DNA from: Bacteroidota bacterium
GTDB lineage: Bacteria; Bacteroidota; Bacteroidia; Bacteroidales; P3
NCBI GenBank assembly: GCA_023415495.1
Contig: JAEZKK010000023.1
Location: forward strand, 62,001 to 126,000
Direction of reading: 5' to 3'
Length of the DNA: 64,000 nt
The notes under the pieces are model-generated. The model saw nothing but the letters and a program-made list of their open reading frames with translations. It did no database searches and was not told the DNA's origin. Numbering within the stretch: the first letter of the stretch is position 1; every line of letters begins with the position of its first letter. Positions 16,001 through 24,627 of this stretch are shown here, one piece after another. A program made the position numbers and the translations under genes.

Positions 16001-18220
16001 ATGAAAAGAACACTATTATTAGTTGCTGCTCTAATTCTTGGAGCAACAAGTGCAAATGCACAAAGATTCGTTTCAGCTGATGGTAAAACACCAGTTAAAG
16101 CGACTGCAACCAAAGTAAACATTGAGAATGCTAAGGTTAACAAAATCAACAACAAATCAAATGCAAAAACAGCTGCTTTAACTGTTGATTTCGATATTTC
16201 TACTGAATATTCTGCAAAAGCATTAGCTGGTCATACAGCTGGAGCTAAAGGTACTTTTGCTCGTTTTGATACAGTAACAACTAATGCAGCATGGTTTGCA
16301 ACTAATTACCCAATTGTTAACAATTGGTTTGGAATGGCAAACAATGGATTCTATTACTTTACAACTGCAATTGGTGCAGGTATTGGAAATGGATTTATGT
16401 TAGTATCTCCTCGCGACCAATTTTCTGCAGATGGAAACCAAAACAATTCTGTAACTAACACAGCTGTTGAACTAACTACTCCTGTTACTACAACTGGTTG
16501 GAATGTTGTTGACGTTGAATTCAACCAATACACTCAACGTTTCAATGCTGATAAGTATTTTATCGATTGGAGTACTTCTCCAACATTTGCTACTTACGAT
16601 TCAATCGAGTTTAACGTAAGAGGAGTTGAATTAAACTCTAATGAAGCTACAAGAGGAAGAAAAAGAGTAACCCTACCTAAGACTTCTACTATTGATCAAA
16701 CACAACTTTATATTCGTTTACGTTATTCAGAATACAATGCAACTACAGCACAACCTTCTGGATACTTATGGATTTTAGATAGCGTAACAGTTGACAATGG
16801 ACCAGAGGCTCGTTTAGATGTTGTTGCTTCTAATCACGGTTATAATGCATACCACGTTGTACCTATGGGTTACCCTCTTGATACTATGTTATTCTTTGCA
16901 ACAGTAAGTAATACTGGTGGTGATACATTAACAAATGTATTTGCTCAAGAAAGAATTCATTCTATTGATGATATAACTGCTACTCCTTATACATATACAT
17001 TTATTAAGGAAAACAGAAATAATCCAGGTTGGTTTAATATTCATTGGATTGAAGATACTAACTATATTATGGATCCTATTACTTTAGCTCCTGGACAATC
17101 AAATGTTGAAGTTGCTGCTGTTTCTACAAATTTATATAGTGCTACTGCTGGATGGAATATGGTTTCTACAGGTGTAAACTATGCTCATAATGGAGTTGAT
17201 GCTCTTCAAGCAATTGATACTATTTTCTATGAAGTACAAGATGTAGATCCATTACATATTGATTATGGTTCTAAACGTTGGGCTGCTGACTACAATATGT
17301 TATTTGAAGGTGTTTCTGCTTCTTATGGTAAAATCCTAGAAGGTTCTACTAAATATATTACTGATGACTCTCCATTAAAATTCACTACTGGATTTGAAGT
17401 TTGTACTCGTTTCATCCCTTCAAAAGACCTTAGCACTAAAGGCTGGTTCTTCAAAGGTATCGAAGTTGTACCTGCAGTTGACTCTTGTGAAGCTGGAATT
17501 AGAATTCAAGGTTCATTAAAGAAAATTGATTGGGCAAACTTCCCTGGTTGGGATAATGCACTTCAAACAATTGCTATAACTAATCCTCATACACTTTCTA
17601 ATGGCGAATTAAATAATGGTTTATTTACTGACGCTACCACTATTTACGAAAGAACAAGAAACTTCAATACAATATTCTTACCTCTAACTACTCCTAATAT
17701 TATGGTTGATACTAACGCATGGTATTATGCTTGTTATAAATTATTAGATGATGGCATGTTCTTAGTAGGTAATGATTCAAGAGATAGAGCTTATACTTTC
17801 AATCCAGAAGATTACTATTCAGTAGTTGTTAATACTCCTGGTTTAGCTAATTATGCTTGGGGTGATTTATTCGGAAGCTGGTTAAGCAATAACTCTTATC
17901 CAATGGTTAGAACATTTGTTTCAAACAATGGTGCTTCTATCAACGAAGTATCTTCTTCTGTATTTAACGTAAATGCATATCCTAACCCTGCTCAAAACGA
18001 AACAAGTATTGAGTACACTTTAGGAACAAGCGGAAACGTTGTTATCACTATTAATGATATCACAGGTAGAGAAGTTATTAGAATGGAACAAGGAAATCAA
18101 ACTGCAAACTCTTCAAAGAGAGTTTCTATCAACACTTCTAACCTTTCTAATGGAGCTTATTTCTATAACGTAATTGTTAACGGAGTTAAGCAAACTAACA
18201 AACTTATTATCAACAAATAA
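16001..18220 (+). CDS. T9SS-secreted protein with type A sorting domain, function unknown
   Basis: 739 residues. The signal peptide is textbook (MKRTLLLVAALILGATSANA, then QRF). A low-complexity Lys/Ala/Asn-rich stretch follows (to about 55). The long beta-rich middle resembles cleaved-adhesin or surface-domain segments (WNVVDVEFNQYTQRFNADKY, YLWILDSVTVDNGPEA). The C-terminal 75 residues are a T9SS type A sorting domain (VNAYPNPAQNETSIEYTLG ... LSNGAYFYNVIVNGVKQTNKLIINK). No catalytic motif is visible. Codon use differs from neighbouring genes, with many GCT, ACT, GTT, AAC and TTC codons, as expected for a highly expressed protein. A consensus promoter and an own terminator support a monocistronic, abundant surface protein. 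Confidence 0.85.
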   Translation: MKRTLLLVAALILGATSANAQRFVSADGKTPVKATATKVNIENAKVNKINNKSNAKTAALTVDFDISTEYSAKALAGHTAGAKGTFARFDTVTTNAAWFATNYPIVNNWFGMANNGFYYFTTAIGAGIGNGFMLVSPRDQFSADGNQNNSVTNTAVELTTPVTTTGWNVVDVEFNQYTQRFNADKYFIDWSTSPTFATYDSIEFNVRGVELNSNEATRGRKRVTLPKTSTIDQTQLYIRLRYSEYNATTAQPSGYLWILDSVTVDNGPEARLDVVASNHGYNAYHVVPMGYPLDTMLFFATVSNTGGDTLTNVFAQERIHSIDDITATPYTYTFIKENRNNPGWFNIHWIEDTNYIMDPITLAPGQSNVEVAAVSTNLYSATAGWNMVSTGVNYAHNGVDALQAIDTIFYEVQDVDPLHIDYGSKRWAADYNMLFEGVSASYGKILEGSTKYITDDSPLKFTTGFEVCTRFIPSKDLSTKGWFFKGIEVVPAVDSCEAGIRIQGSLKKIDWANFPGWDNALQTIAITNPHTLSNGELNNGLFTDATTIYERTRNFNTIFLPLTTPNIMVDTNAWYYACYKLLDDGMFLVGNDSRDRAYTFNPEDYYSVVVNTPGLANYAWGDLFGSWLSNNSYPMVRTFVSNNGASINEVSSSVFNVNAYPNPAQNETSIEYTLGTSGNVVITINDITGREVIRMEQGNQTANSSKRVSINTSNLSNGAYFYNVIVNGVKQTNKLIINK

Positions 18221-18257
18221 TCGATTGTAAAAATAATTTTATAATTCTTATTTTAAA

Positions 18258-18290
18258 AGAGTCTGCTATCTATAGCAGGCTCTTTTTGTT
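18258..18290 (+). terminator. Intrinsic terminator after the T9SS cargo gene
   Basis: An 11-bp stem with one G-U pair, AGAGTCTGCTA (18258-18268) and TAGCAGGCTCT (18273-18283), has a 4-nt loop and is followed by TTTTGTTTT. It closes the monocistronic unit. Confidence 0.93.
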
Positions 18291-18309
18291 TTATTTGCAA
18301 TAAATATTA

Positions 18310-18339
18310 TTGTGTTTTCGTATATTATATGTAATTTTG
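18310..18339 (+). promoter_or_regulatory. Promoter of the M6 peptidase gene
   Basis: TTG (18310-18312), 19 bp, then TAATTTTG (18332-18339). Both boxes and the spacing fit the Bacteroidota consensus. Leader of about 55 nt to the ATG at 18401. Confidence 0.75.
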
Positions 18340-18400
18340 TTGCTTGTTTTTTGTCTAAACAAGGATAAGCGAATATATAAAAGAATATAATTAATAACGA

Positions 18401-21364
18401 ATGAAGAGATTGAATCTAAAATTTATTGCAGTGATTGCATTAATGGTATTTATAAGCATTAATAGCTTTGCAATACCGGCTTTACAAAAGAAACAAACCA
18501 TTAAACAAATAAATGGAAAAGAATTAACCTTTACCATAAAAGGAGATGAAAGCATTAATTGGGCTATTTCCATAGATAATTATACACTTATTCATAATAG
18601 AGAAGGAAATTTCGTTTACGCACAATTATCAGAAAACGGAGATTTAATTCCTTCTAATTTCCTTGCAGTAAATCCAGAATACAGAACAGAACAAGAAAAA
18701 ACTTTTCTAAGTACTCTACCATATAATTTATTCTTTAGTGAGAATCAAATTAAGGAAATGAAAGAGAACTTTAAGCTATCAGCTAATGGTAGTAATACAG
18801 ATAAGTTTCCTACAGTTGGTCAAACAAAGTTGTTAGTAATACTTGTAGAGTTTAGCGATAAAGCCTTTACTTTCCCTCAAACTAATTTTGATAATATGTG
18901 TAACCAAATTGGTTATAATTATAATGGTGCTACTGGTAGTGCTAAGGAATATTTCTTTGACAATTCATCAGGCAGAATGGATGCTGAGTTCGATGTTGTA
19001 GGACCAGTAACTCTTCCTAATACATCTCTTTACTATGCAGGAAATAGCATGCAGAACATGTCTGCATTTGTAAACACAGCAATTACTCTTGCTGACCCTC
19101 TTGTCAATTATGCCGATTACGATAATGATAATGACGGAGTAGTGGATAATGTGCATTTTATTTTTGCAGGCACTCCAAAATCCTCAACAGGTAATAATGA
19201 TGAGATTTGGCCACATGCATCAAGGTTCTATCAAGCTGGGCTTAAAGACCAAAGACAATTTAGAAGATATTCTTGCTCAGCTGAAAAACGTTCCTCAGTC
19301 TCAATGGACGGGATTGGCACTCTTTGTCATGAAACCTCTCATATTTTTGGTCTTCCAGATTTCTACGATACAGACTATCAAGGCACAAATGGAGAAATGG
19401 TACATCCAGAAACTTGGGATATAATGGCTTCAGGTGGTTATAATAATAATTCAAATACTCCTCCTTACTACCATGCCTATGAAAGGGAATTAGTTAATTG
19501 GGGCTCACCTATTACACTAAATGCTAATACAGACTGTATCCTTCCTGCATTAAAAGATACTATGGTTGCATATAAGATTTACTTAAGTGCTAATGAGTTT
19601 CTAATGTTGGAACATAGAAAGAAAGAAAAATGGGATGCTTATGTACCTACTCAGGGATTATTAATTATACATGCTGACCAAAACAGATTAGACCTTTGGC
19701 CTGGAGGTAATAATATTAATGTAGATCCTTATGATAAGGGTTTATTTATCAAAACAGCTACTGGAAATGCTTCTGACAACCAAACTGCAAATGCTGTTTT
19801 CCCAGGCAATGTGAATAATACATTAATCACTGCATATACCAATCCTGCAATATCGCTTAAAAACGGAACAATAGTAAATAATAAGCCAATATCTCATATT
19901 AGATATATTAATGATTCAACAATGAGCTTTAAATTTATGTCCGATATACCACAGACAAAGAATAACGGAGTAATTTCAAGTTCAATTAATGCAATTAGTG
20001 CCGATGTTAAGGGAGCTATTATTTATGGTGGAGCATCCGCAACTATTATTGAAAAAGGGTTTTACTACCATACTTCCGCAGATAGCGTAAATGAAACCTA
20101 TGGTATAAAGGTATTAGCAACCTCTAATGATTCGCTTATCAATACTACCTTGACTTCTCTTTCCCCAAGTACAATGTATTTCTACAGACCTTTTGCAAGC
20201 ACCCAATCAGGTACTGACCTTGGTGAGATAATGAACTTAACAACTACAGATGGTTTAGGAGTAATCATTACAGGTCTTACTTCAAATATTGGAAACACAC
20301 AAGCAGATATTTCAGGAACATTAATCAGTAAGGGAGATGGAACTTTTATTGAAAAAGGTATTGTATTAACTTCAAGTGCTACTGATTTACCAACAATAAA
20401 CGATATTAAAGTTATTATAAATGATAGCTCAACTGGGGTATTTAACGTAACTGCTCAAGGACTTACAGAACAAACTACTTATTATTATAGAGCCTTTGTA
20501 ACCTCAAGCTACGGAACAAGATATGGTACAAGAAGAAATTTCACAACTACTTTCCCAGAAATCTTTGATAACATTATTTCTTCAACCCAAGACTTTTGCG
20601 AAATAGGAACTCCTACGCAAATAACAGGACTATTACCAACAGGAGGAAGAGGGAATTTCACCTATCTTTGGGAAGAAAAGAAATTAAATACAGATTGGAC
20701 TGCAGCAAGTCAGACCAATAACACTCAAAACTATCAACCAGAAACTCTTAACGACTCTACTTTCTATAGAAGAATAGTATTCTCCGATGGAACTCTAAAA
20801 GATACTTCTAATATTATTTCGGTTAATATTAATCGCACTTGGGCTGGAGAGCTTATAGGTTCAAGAGATACAATAATCGAAAATACTCCAACGGGAACAA
20901 TTAGGTTGATGAACTATAAAGGTTCGATTATCAATTGGGAAAGAAAAAAGGATAATGAGGATTGGACAGTAATTTCCCATACCGGAGTTACTTATAACGA
21001 TACTCCAACCTCTGAGGGAGAATACCGTTATAGGGTTAATGTTCAATTAGGAACTTGTCAGTCTAAATACTCTTCTGAAAAGATAATCGAAGTTCTTAAT
21101 TCTTCTTCTATCGATGATATTAGCTTAGATATCAACCTAAGTATTTATCCTAATCCTAATAATGGTAGTTTTAGAATTACCTCTAACGAAGAGAACACAG
21201 TAAATCTTCAAATCATTAACTCTCTTGGTCAAGTTGTTTTAAACGAAAATACTAAGATTGATAATAAAGAGATAAATATTCAAGGATTAAATAATGGAAC
21301 TTATTTTCTAAGAATTCTTTCAAATAATAAGACTATAAACAAGAAACTCATTATTAATAAATAA
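18401..21364 (+). CDS. M6-family metalloprotease with T9SS type A sorting domain
   Basis: 987 residues. A signal peptide (IALMVFISINSFA) and a propeptide precede the M6 (immune inhibitor A-like) catalytic domain. The zinc motif is HETSHIFGLPDFYD (His310, Glu311, His314), followed by the family WDIMASGG turn. A DYDNDNDGVVD segment upstream is a probable calcium loop. Two Fn3-like repeats follow, each with an IEKGxxxTS core and a TTYYYRAFV or TMYFYRPFA strand. An Ig-like region comes next, then a type A sorting domain (LSIYPNPNNGSFRI ... LIINK). It is secreted and probably cell-surface attached. Substrate unknown; collagenase-like or mucin-degrading roles are only analogies. RidA follows after 12 bp. 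Confidence 0.92.
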   Translation: MKRLNLKFIAVIALMVFISINSFAIPALQKKQTIKQINGKELTFTIKGDESINWAISIDNYTLIHNREGNFVYAQLSENGDLIPSNFLAVNPEYRTEQEKTFLSTLPYNLFFSENQIKEMKENFKLSANGSNTDKFPTVGQTKLLVILVEFSDKAFTFPQTNFDNMCNQIGYNYNGATGSAKEYFFDNSSGRMDAEFDVVGPVTLPNTSLYYAGNSMQNMSAFVNTAITLADPLVNYADYDNDNDGVVDNVHFIFAGTPKSSTGNNDEIWPHASRFYQAGLKDQRQFRRYSCSAEKRSSVSMDGIGTLCHETSHIFGLPDFYDTDYQGTNGEMVHPETWDIMASGGYNNNSNTPPYYHAYERELVNWGSPITLNANTDCILPALKDTMVAYKIYLSANEFLMLEHRKKEKWDAYVPTQGLLIIHADQNRLDLWPGGNNINVDPYDKGLFIKTATGNASDNQTANAVFPGNVNNTLITAYTNPAISLKNGTIVNNKPISHIRYINDSTMSFKFMSDIPQTKNNGVISSSINAISADVKGAIIYGGASATIIEKGFYYHTSADSVNETYGIKVLATSNDSLINTTLTSLSPSTMYFYRPFASTQSGTDLGEIMNLTTTDGLGVIITGLTSNIGNTQADISGTLISKGDGTFIEKGIVLTSSATDLPTINDIKVIINDSSTGVFNVTAQGLTEQTTYYYRAFVTSSYGTRYGTRRNFTTTFPEIFDNIISSTQDFCEIGTPTQITGLLPTGGRGNFTYLWEEKKLNTDWTAASQTNNTQNYQPETLNDSTFYRRIVFSDGTLKDTSNIISVNINRTWAGELIGSRDTIIENTPTGTIRLMNYKGSIINWERKKDNEDWTVISHTGVTYNDTPTSEGEYRYRVNVQLGTCQSKYSSEKIIEVLNSSSIDDISLDINLSIYPNPNNGSFRITSNEENTVNLQIINSLGQVVLNENTKIDNKEINIQGLNNGTYFLRILSNNKTINKKLIINK

Positions 21365-21376
21365 AATAAATAGAAT

Positions 21377-21763
21377 ATGAACAAGGTAATTAACACTGAA
21401 AAAGCTCCAAAGGCAATTGGTCCTTATAGCCAAGCTATCCAAACTGATAATGGTTTCTTATATATCTCTGGGCAAACGCCTATCGACCCTAAGACTGGAA
21501 AACTTGTTGAAGGAGGAATAATAGAGCAAACTAAACAGGTATTTGAGAATATTAAAGCGATATTAGAAGAGGCTGGTTATAGCTTTAATGATGTTGTAAA
21601 GATGAATTGCTTATTAGACTCCATGGATGATTTCGCAGCAATGAACAGTATCTATTCACAATACTACACGGATATTCTCCCAGCAAGAGCAGCTTATGCA
21701 GTTGAGAAACTTCCTTTAGGATGTATGGTAGAAATAGAAACAATTGCTTACAAATCTATTTAG
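21377..21763 (+). CDS. ridA: RidA-family reactive imine deaminase
   Basis: 128 residues of standard RidA/YjgF fold. It begins MNKVINTEKAPKAIGPYSQA and has the PARAAYAVEKLPLGCMVEIE block that holds the active-site Arg and Glu. The family hydrolyses reactive enamine/imine intermediates formed by PLP enzymes such as threonine dehydratase. Length is normal. It is 12 bp downstream of the M6 peptidase gene, so it probably shares that transcript despite the unrelated role. It ends at a strong terminator. Confidence 0.96.
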   Translation: MNKVINTEKAPKAIGPYSQAIQTDNGFLYISGQTPIDPKTGKLVEGGIIEQTKQVFENIKAILEEAGYSFNDVVKMNCLLDSMDDFAAMNSIYSQYYTDILPARAAYAVEKLPLGCMVEIETIAYKSI

Positions 21764-21796
21764 TATTTAAGCAATACAATTCATAAAACACTATTT

Positions 21797-21831
21797 AAAA
21801 GGCGTCTAAAGTAATTTAGATGCCTTTTTCT
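21797..21831 (+). terminator. Intrinsic terminator after ridA
   Basis: A 14-bp stem with one G-U pair, AAAAGGCGTCTAAA (21797-21810) and TTTAGATGCCTTTT (21815-21828), has a GTAA loop and a T-run. The repeat locus at 21849-22107 starts directly behind it. Confidence 0.94.
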
Positions 21832-21848
21832 TTGAATTTAAAGTCGAG

Positions 21849-21911
21849 AAATTAGACTTTAATATAACTAAGTCTTGTTTTGAACTTTTTTTATAGGACT
21901 TCGATCTCGGA
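21849..21911 (+). repeat. Degenerate phased units preceding the CATGAT array
   Basis: Rows of 21 bp starting at 21849 (AAATTAGACTTTA), 21870 (AAGTCTTG, the inverted form) and 21891 (containing GGACTTC) lead exactly into the first unit of the next array at 21912. The word ATTAGACTT also occurs in the arrays at 37853 and 57049-57100. The individual units are weak; the case rests on register and on the shared word. Confidence 0.5.
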
Positions 21912-22034
21912 TTCATGGCATGATAATGTGCAATTCATGGCATGATTTCCTCCAATTCATGCCATGATTCTTTCCATTTCATGGCATGATTTCGAGTGAT
22001 TCATGCCATGATGTTGAGAACTTCATGCCATGAT
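21912..22034 (+). repeat. Array of six 13-bp quasi-palindromes, exact 22-bp period (TTCATGSCATGAT)
   Basis: Units start at 21912, 21934, 21956, 21978, 22000 and 22022. Each is TTCATG(G/C)CATGAT, invariant except for the central base, which reads G, G, C, G, C, C. Changing G to C equals flipping the strand of the TCATGNCATGA palindrome. The 9-bp spacers (for example AATGTGCAA, TTCCTCCAA, TTCGAGTGA) are unrelated to each other. The array is in a 387-bp intergenic gap, after the ridA terminator and downstream of the minus-strand histidine kinase gene, so it is probably outside both transcripts. It is too short-unit for CRISPR and has no cas genes nearby. Confidence 0.97.
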
Positions 22035-22065
22035 ATTCACATCTAAATTAAGATTAAATAGTTAC

Positions 22066-22101
22066 AAACTTGATTTAATTATTTTTTTCTTTGATTTAAT
22101 T
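22066..22101 (+). repeat. Two 21-bp-phased TTGATTTAATT units
   Basis: TTGATTTAATT occurs at 22070-22080 and 22091-22101, exactly 21 bp apart. With its flank, the first reads AAACTTGATTTAA (22066-22078). Its reverse complement, TTAAATCAAGTTT, is present at 37679-37691 in the second repeat locus. The row starts (22044, 22066, 22087) continue the ruler of the preceding array. Confidence 0.7.
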
Positions 22102-22150
22102 GGATAAAAATCTAAGAAAACTATTGGTAATTAATATTAGGTTATAGGAG

Positions 22151-23302
22151 TTAATTAATTGGTATAGTAAATCTAAAAGTTGAACCTTTCCCTATTTCAC
22201 TCTCAACCCATATCTCTCCCTTATGTAAGTCGATAAATTCTTTACATAAGATAAGACCTAAACCGCTTCCCTCCTCTTGTTCTGTTCCTTGCTTTGTGTA
22301 TTTTTCTGTTATACTAAAGATTTTTGAAAAGTCTTCAGTCTTTATCCCAACACCATTATCATTAACTGATACATGAAGCTTATTATTAATAATATTTGAA
22401 CTTATTGAAATCATACCTCGTTTTGGAGTATACTTAATAGCATTTGTTACTAAATTACGCATAACAGTTGCAAACATAAATCTGTCTACTTTAGTTATTA
22501 TATCCATAGAAGAAATCACATTAATCTCAATATTCTTTATTTCTGCCATTGTACTCAATTGAGATAAAGTTTCATTTATAATTTCTGTGATACTAACTTC
22601 TTCTATATTACATTTCATTTGTCCAAGCTGAATTTGAGACCATAGAAGTAGGTTTTCGAGTAGTTTATAAGTATTTTTGGAACTTTGAATTATAATTCCC
22701 AAAAACTCTTCCCTCTCCTCAATATTAAATTGAGAATATTCATCTAATAATAGCTTGGCAAAACCTTCAATTGTTAAGAAAGGGTTCTTTAAATCATGAG
22801 CAATAATAGAGAAGAATTTATTCTTTGATGCAATTAGCTCTTCCAATTCTTTTTCCCTAACTTTTAACTCATTTTGCAGTTTCTTCTCATTAGTAATATC
22901 TTCAATGGTAACTAATACAAACTTCAAATCAGAGATTTCAAGCAATGAAGTTGAAATTAGTAAATTTAGGTTATAAACCCTATCACTTAAGTTTATTTCC
23001 AAATCTCCTGCTACCTTATAAAGATTATTCCCAGTTTTGTATGTTGTTTCTATACTGTTTCTTAATGGGCAATTGGCACATTCCTTAGTTTCCCCACATA
23101 CAACATTTTCATTAATAAAGGCATGGACACATTTAAAAGCCTCTCCTGGTAATTTGCCATTAACATCCACTATACCTTGCCCAAAAAACTCTTCTCCAAC
23201 CTTATTAATGCGTTTTATTCTTACATCTTTATTTACAAGTATTAATGCAACAGCAGCGTTTTCAAATATTTGGTTTAATTCTTCATTTAATATTTCTCCC
23301 AT
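22151..23302 (-). CDS. PAS-domain histidine kinase with four-cysteine PAS
   Basis: 383 residues, no membrane segment, so it is cytoplasmic. The N-terminal PAS domain (about 5-135) contains four clustered cysteines: Cys58, then CGETKECANC (Cys69, Cys75, Cys78). This CGxxxxCxxC arrangement suggests a metal, Fe-S or redox-sensing site (inference). A short coiled coil (138-160) leads to the HisKA domain with FFSIIAHDLKNP (His169). The HATPase_c domain then has N-box RNLVTNAIKYTP, G1 DNGVGI and G2 GSGLGL. No response regulator is adjacent, so it is an orphan. The TTCATGSCATGAT array lies behind its 3' end. Confidence 0.93.
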   Translation of the reverse strand: MGEILNEELNQIFENAAVALILVNKDVRIKRINKVGEEFFGQGIVDVNGKLPGEAFKCVHAFINENVVCGETKECANCPLRNSIETTYKTGNNLYKVAGDLEINLSDRVYNLNLLISTSLLEISDLKFVLVTIEDITNEKKLQNELKVREKELEELIASKNKFFSIIAHDLKNPFLTIEGFAKLLLDEYSQFNIEEREEFLGIIIQSSKNTYKLLENLLLWSQIQLGQMKCNIEEVSITEIINETLSQLSTMAEIKNIEINVISSMDIITKVDRFMFATVMRNLVTNAIKYTPKRGMISISSNIINNKLHVSVNDNGVGIKTEDFSKIFSITEKYTKQGTEQEEGSGLGLILCKEFIDLHKGEIWVESEIGKGSTFRFTIPIN

Positions 23303-23346
23303 TAAACGATTGTATTATTTATAAGTAACTCTGTGTATTTAATAGC

Positions 23347-24327
23347 TTACTCAATCAACTTAAGCAATTCGTTTACTTTTGGCGTTAGGATAATCTCTGT
23401 TCTTCTATTCTTTGCTCTTCCCTCAGCACTTGCATTTGTCATAATTGGGCTAAACTCTCCCCTACCCGATGGGATAATTCTCTCTGGGGCAATTATAGCC
23501 GAATTTAGTAGTATCTTAGTTATTGCCGTTGCTCTCATTACGCTTAAATCCCAATTATCCTTAACCTGTTGATTTCCTCTAAGTGGAACATTGTCGGTAT
23601 GTCCTTCAACCATAACAGTTATATCTGGATTTTCTTCCAATACTAAAGCAATCTCCTTTAGAGCTGCAATACCATCCTGCCCTACCTGCCAACTTCCACT
23701 CTTAAACAAAAGCTTCTCATCCATAGAAACATAAACTCTACCATCCTTATTAGTAATCTCCAAACCCTTATCTCTAAAGCCCAATAAAGCATTTGAAATC
23801 ATAGTCTGGATATTATTAACCTCGCCTTGTTTAGCTTCTAAAGCCTTTTCTAATTCCTTTAATCTATCCTCTTTCTTAGCAAACTCCCTCTTCAATTCTT
23901 CAAATTTCTCTTCCTTATCTGCTAATTCCTGAGCTCTTTTATTCAAAGTCGACCGTGCATTTAACAAATCTTGAGACAACTTGTCCAAATCCTGACTCTT
24001 CGAAGCCATAGCCTCTCTATTTCTTCTATTACACTCCTCTATATCTCTCTGCAAATTATCAATATCCTTTTTCAAATCAGAAGTTTCCTTACTAAGACGA
24101 CTAATCTCGGCCTCATATTCCTTAGCTTGATTGTGGAAATAGCCTAATTCGTCATTAATTGCCTTACTTTTAGTTGTTAGATCAGCAACCTCCCATTTCA
24201 ATCTTTCCTTTTCCTTAAGGTTTCTCTGGTTCTCTTGCTCCAATTCGCTATACTCTCTCTGAGTAATACAAGAGCCAAGCCCAAGAGCGAGGAAAATCAA
24301 ACCTAAATACTTAATTTTCATAATCAT
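23347..24327 (-). CDS. OmpA-family lipoprotein with long coiled coil
   Basis: 326 residues; ATG at 24327, with a second in-frame ATG two codons later. A lipoprotein signal ends in the lipobox LGLGSC (Cys20). A highly charged coiled coil of about 150 residues follows. The C-terminal OmpA/MotB peptidoglycan-binding domain begins near residue 205 (LLFKSGSWQVGQDGIAAL, VMVEGHTDNVPLRG, GRAKNRRTEIIL). It is anchored in a membrane by lipid and reaches to the cell wall. The MotB-like form is common in Bacteroidota; there are no flagellar genes here. It lies 44 bp upstream of the histidine kinase gene in the same direction. Confidence 0.92.
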   Translation of the reverse strand: MIMKIKYLGLIFLALGLGSCITQREYSELEQENQRNLKEKERLKWEVADLTTKSKAINDELGYFHNQAKEYEAEISRLSKETSDLKKDIDNLQRDIEECNRRNREAMASKSQDLDKLSQDLLNARSTLNKRAQELADKEEKFEELKREFAKKEDRLKELEKALEAKQGEVNNIQTMISNALLGFRDKGLEITNKDGRVYVSMDEKLLFKSGSWQVGQDGIAALKEIALVLEENPDITVMVEGHTDNVPLRGNQQVKDNWDLSVMRATAITKILLNSAIIAPERIIPSGRGEFSPIMTNASAEGRAKNRRTEIILTPKVNELLKLIE

Positions 24328-24365
24328 ATTTTTTAGTTATTAATTAATTCAAGAATAATCAAAAG

Positions 24366-24373
24366 CAAAATTA
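24366..24373 (-). promoter_or_regulatory. -7 element (TAATTTTG) for the OmpA-like gene
   Basis: TAATTTTGC on the minus strand, about 40 bp before the start. No clear -33 TTTG at the usual distance. Confidence 0.5.
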
Positions 24374-24478
24374 CAATATTTAATTCTTAAAACATTGCTA
24401 AGCTAAATAATAAACAATAAGCCCAAGATTAAGTTTATGTAATTCCGATAAAAATCAAAATACATTAAGGAATTTAAA

Positions 24479-24499
24479 GTCTTTATGGGCATTAAAGAC
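24479..24499. other. Perfect hairpin GTCTTTA / TAAAGAC between divergent genes
   Basis: A 7-bp perfect inverted repeat (24479-24485 and 24493-24499) encloses TGGGCAT. On the plus strand it is followed by CTTTTTCT, so it could terminate plus-strand transcription, but no plus-strand gene ends there. The 300-bp gap 24328-24627 also holds two direct copies of ATTAAGGAAT (24464-24473 and 24555-24564). Otherwise I see nothing in it except the flanking promoters. Confidence 0.55.
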
Positions 24500-24590
24500 C
24501 TTTTTCTCATTAAACGCAATATCTAATTGATTATTATTTTTTGGGACTTCTTAAATTAAGGAATAAACATTCTATATAGAAAATAATTAA

Positions 24591-24598
24591 TATCTTTG
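24591..24598 (+). promoter_or_regulatory. -7 element (TATCTTTG) for the 24628 gene
   Basis: TATCTTTG matches the consensus, with a leader of about 25-30 nt to the ATG at 24628. The -33 box is weak. Confidence 0.6.
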
Positions 24599-24627
24599 AA
24601 AATTCAAATCATATACAAACTAAGAGT

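Noticed and set aside
21912..22034. CRISPR array
   Set aside because: Repeats are 13 bp and spacers 9 bp, far below CRISPR size, the repeat is an odd palindrome with a variable centre, and no cas gene is in the window.
21912..22034. TIGR-type guide array (9-nt spacers)
   Set aside because: Spacer length is similar, but the unit is 22 bp with one spacer class, and no Tas/Nop-domain gene lies nearby. Not excluded for the genome as a whole.
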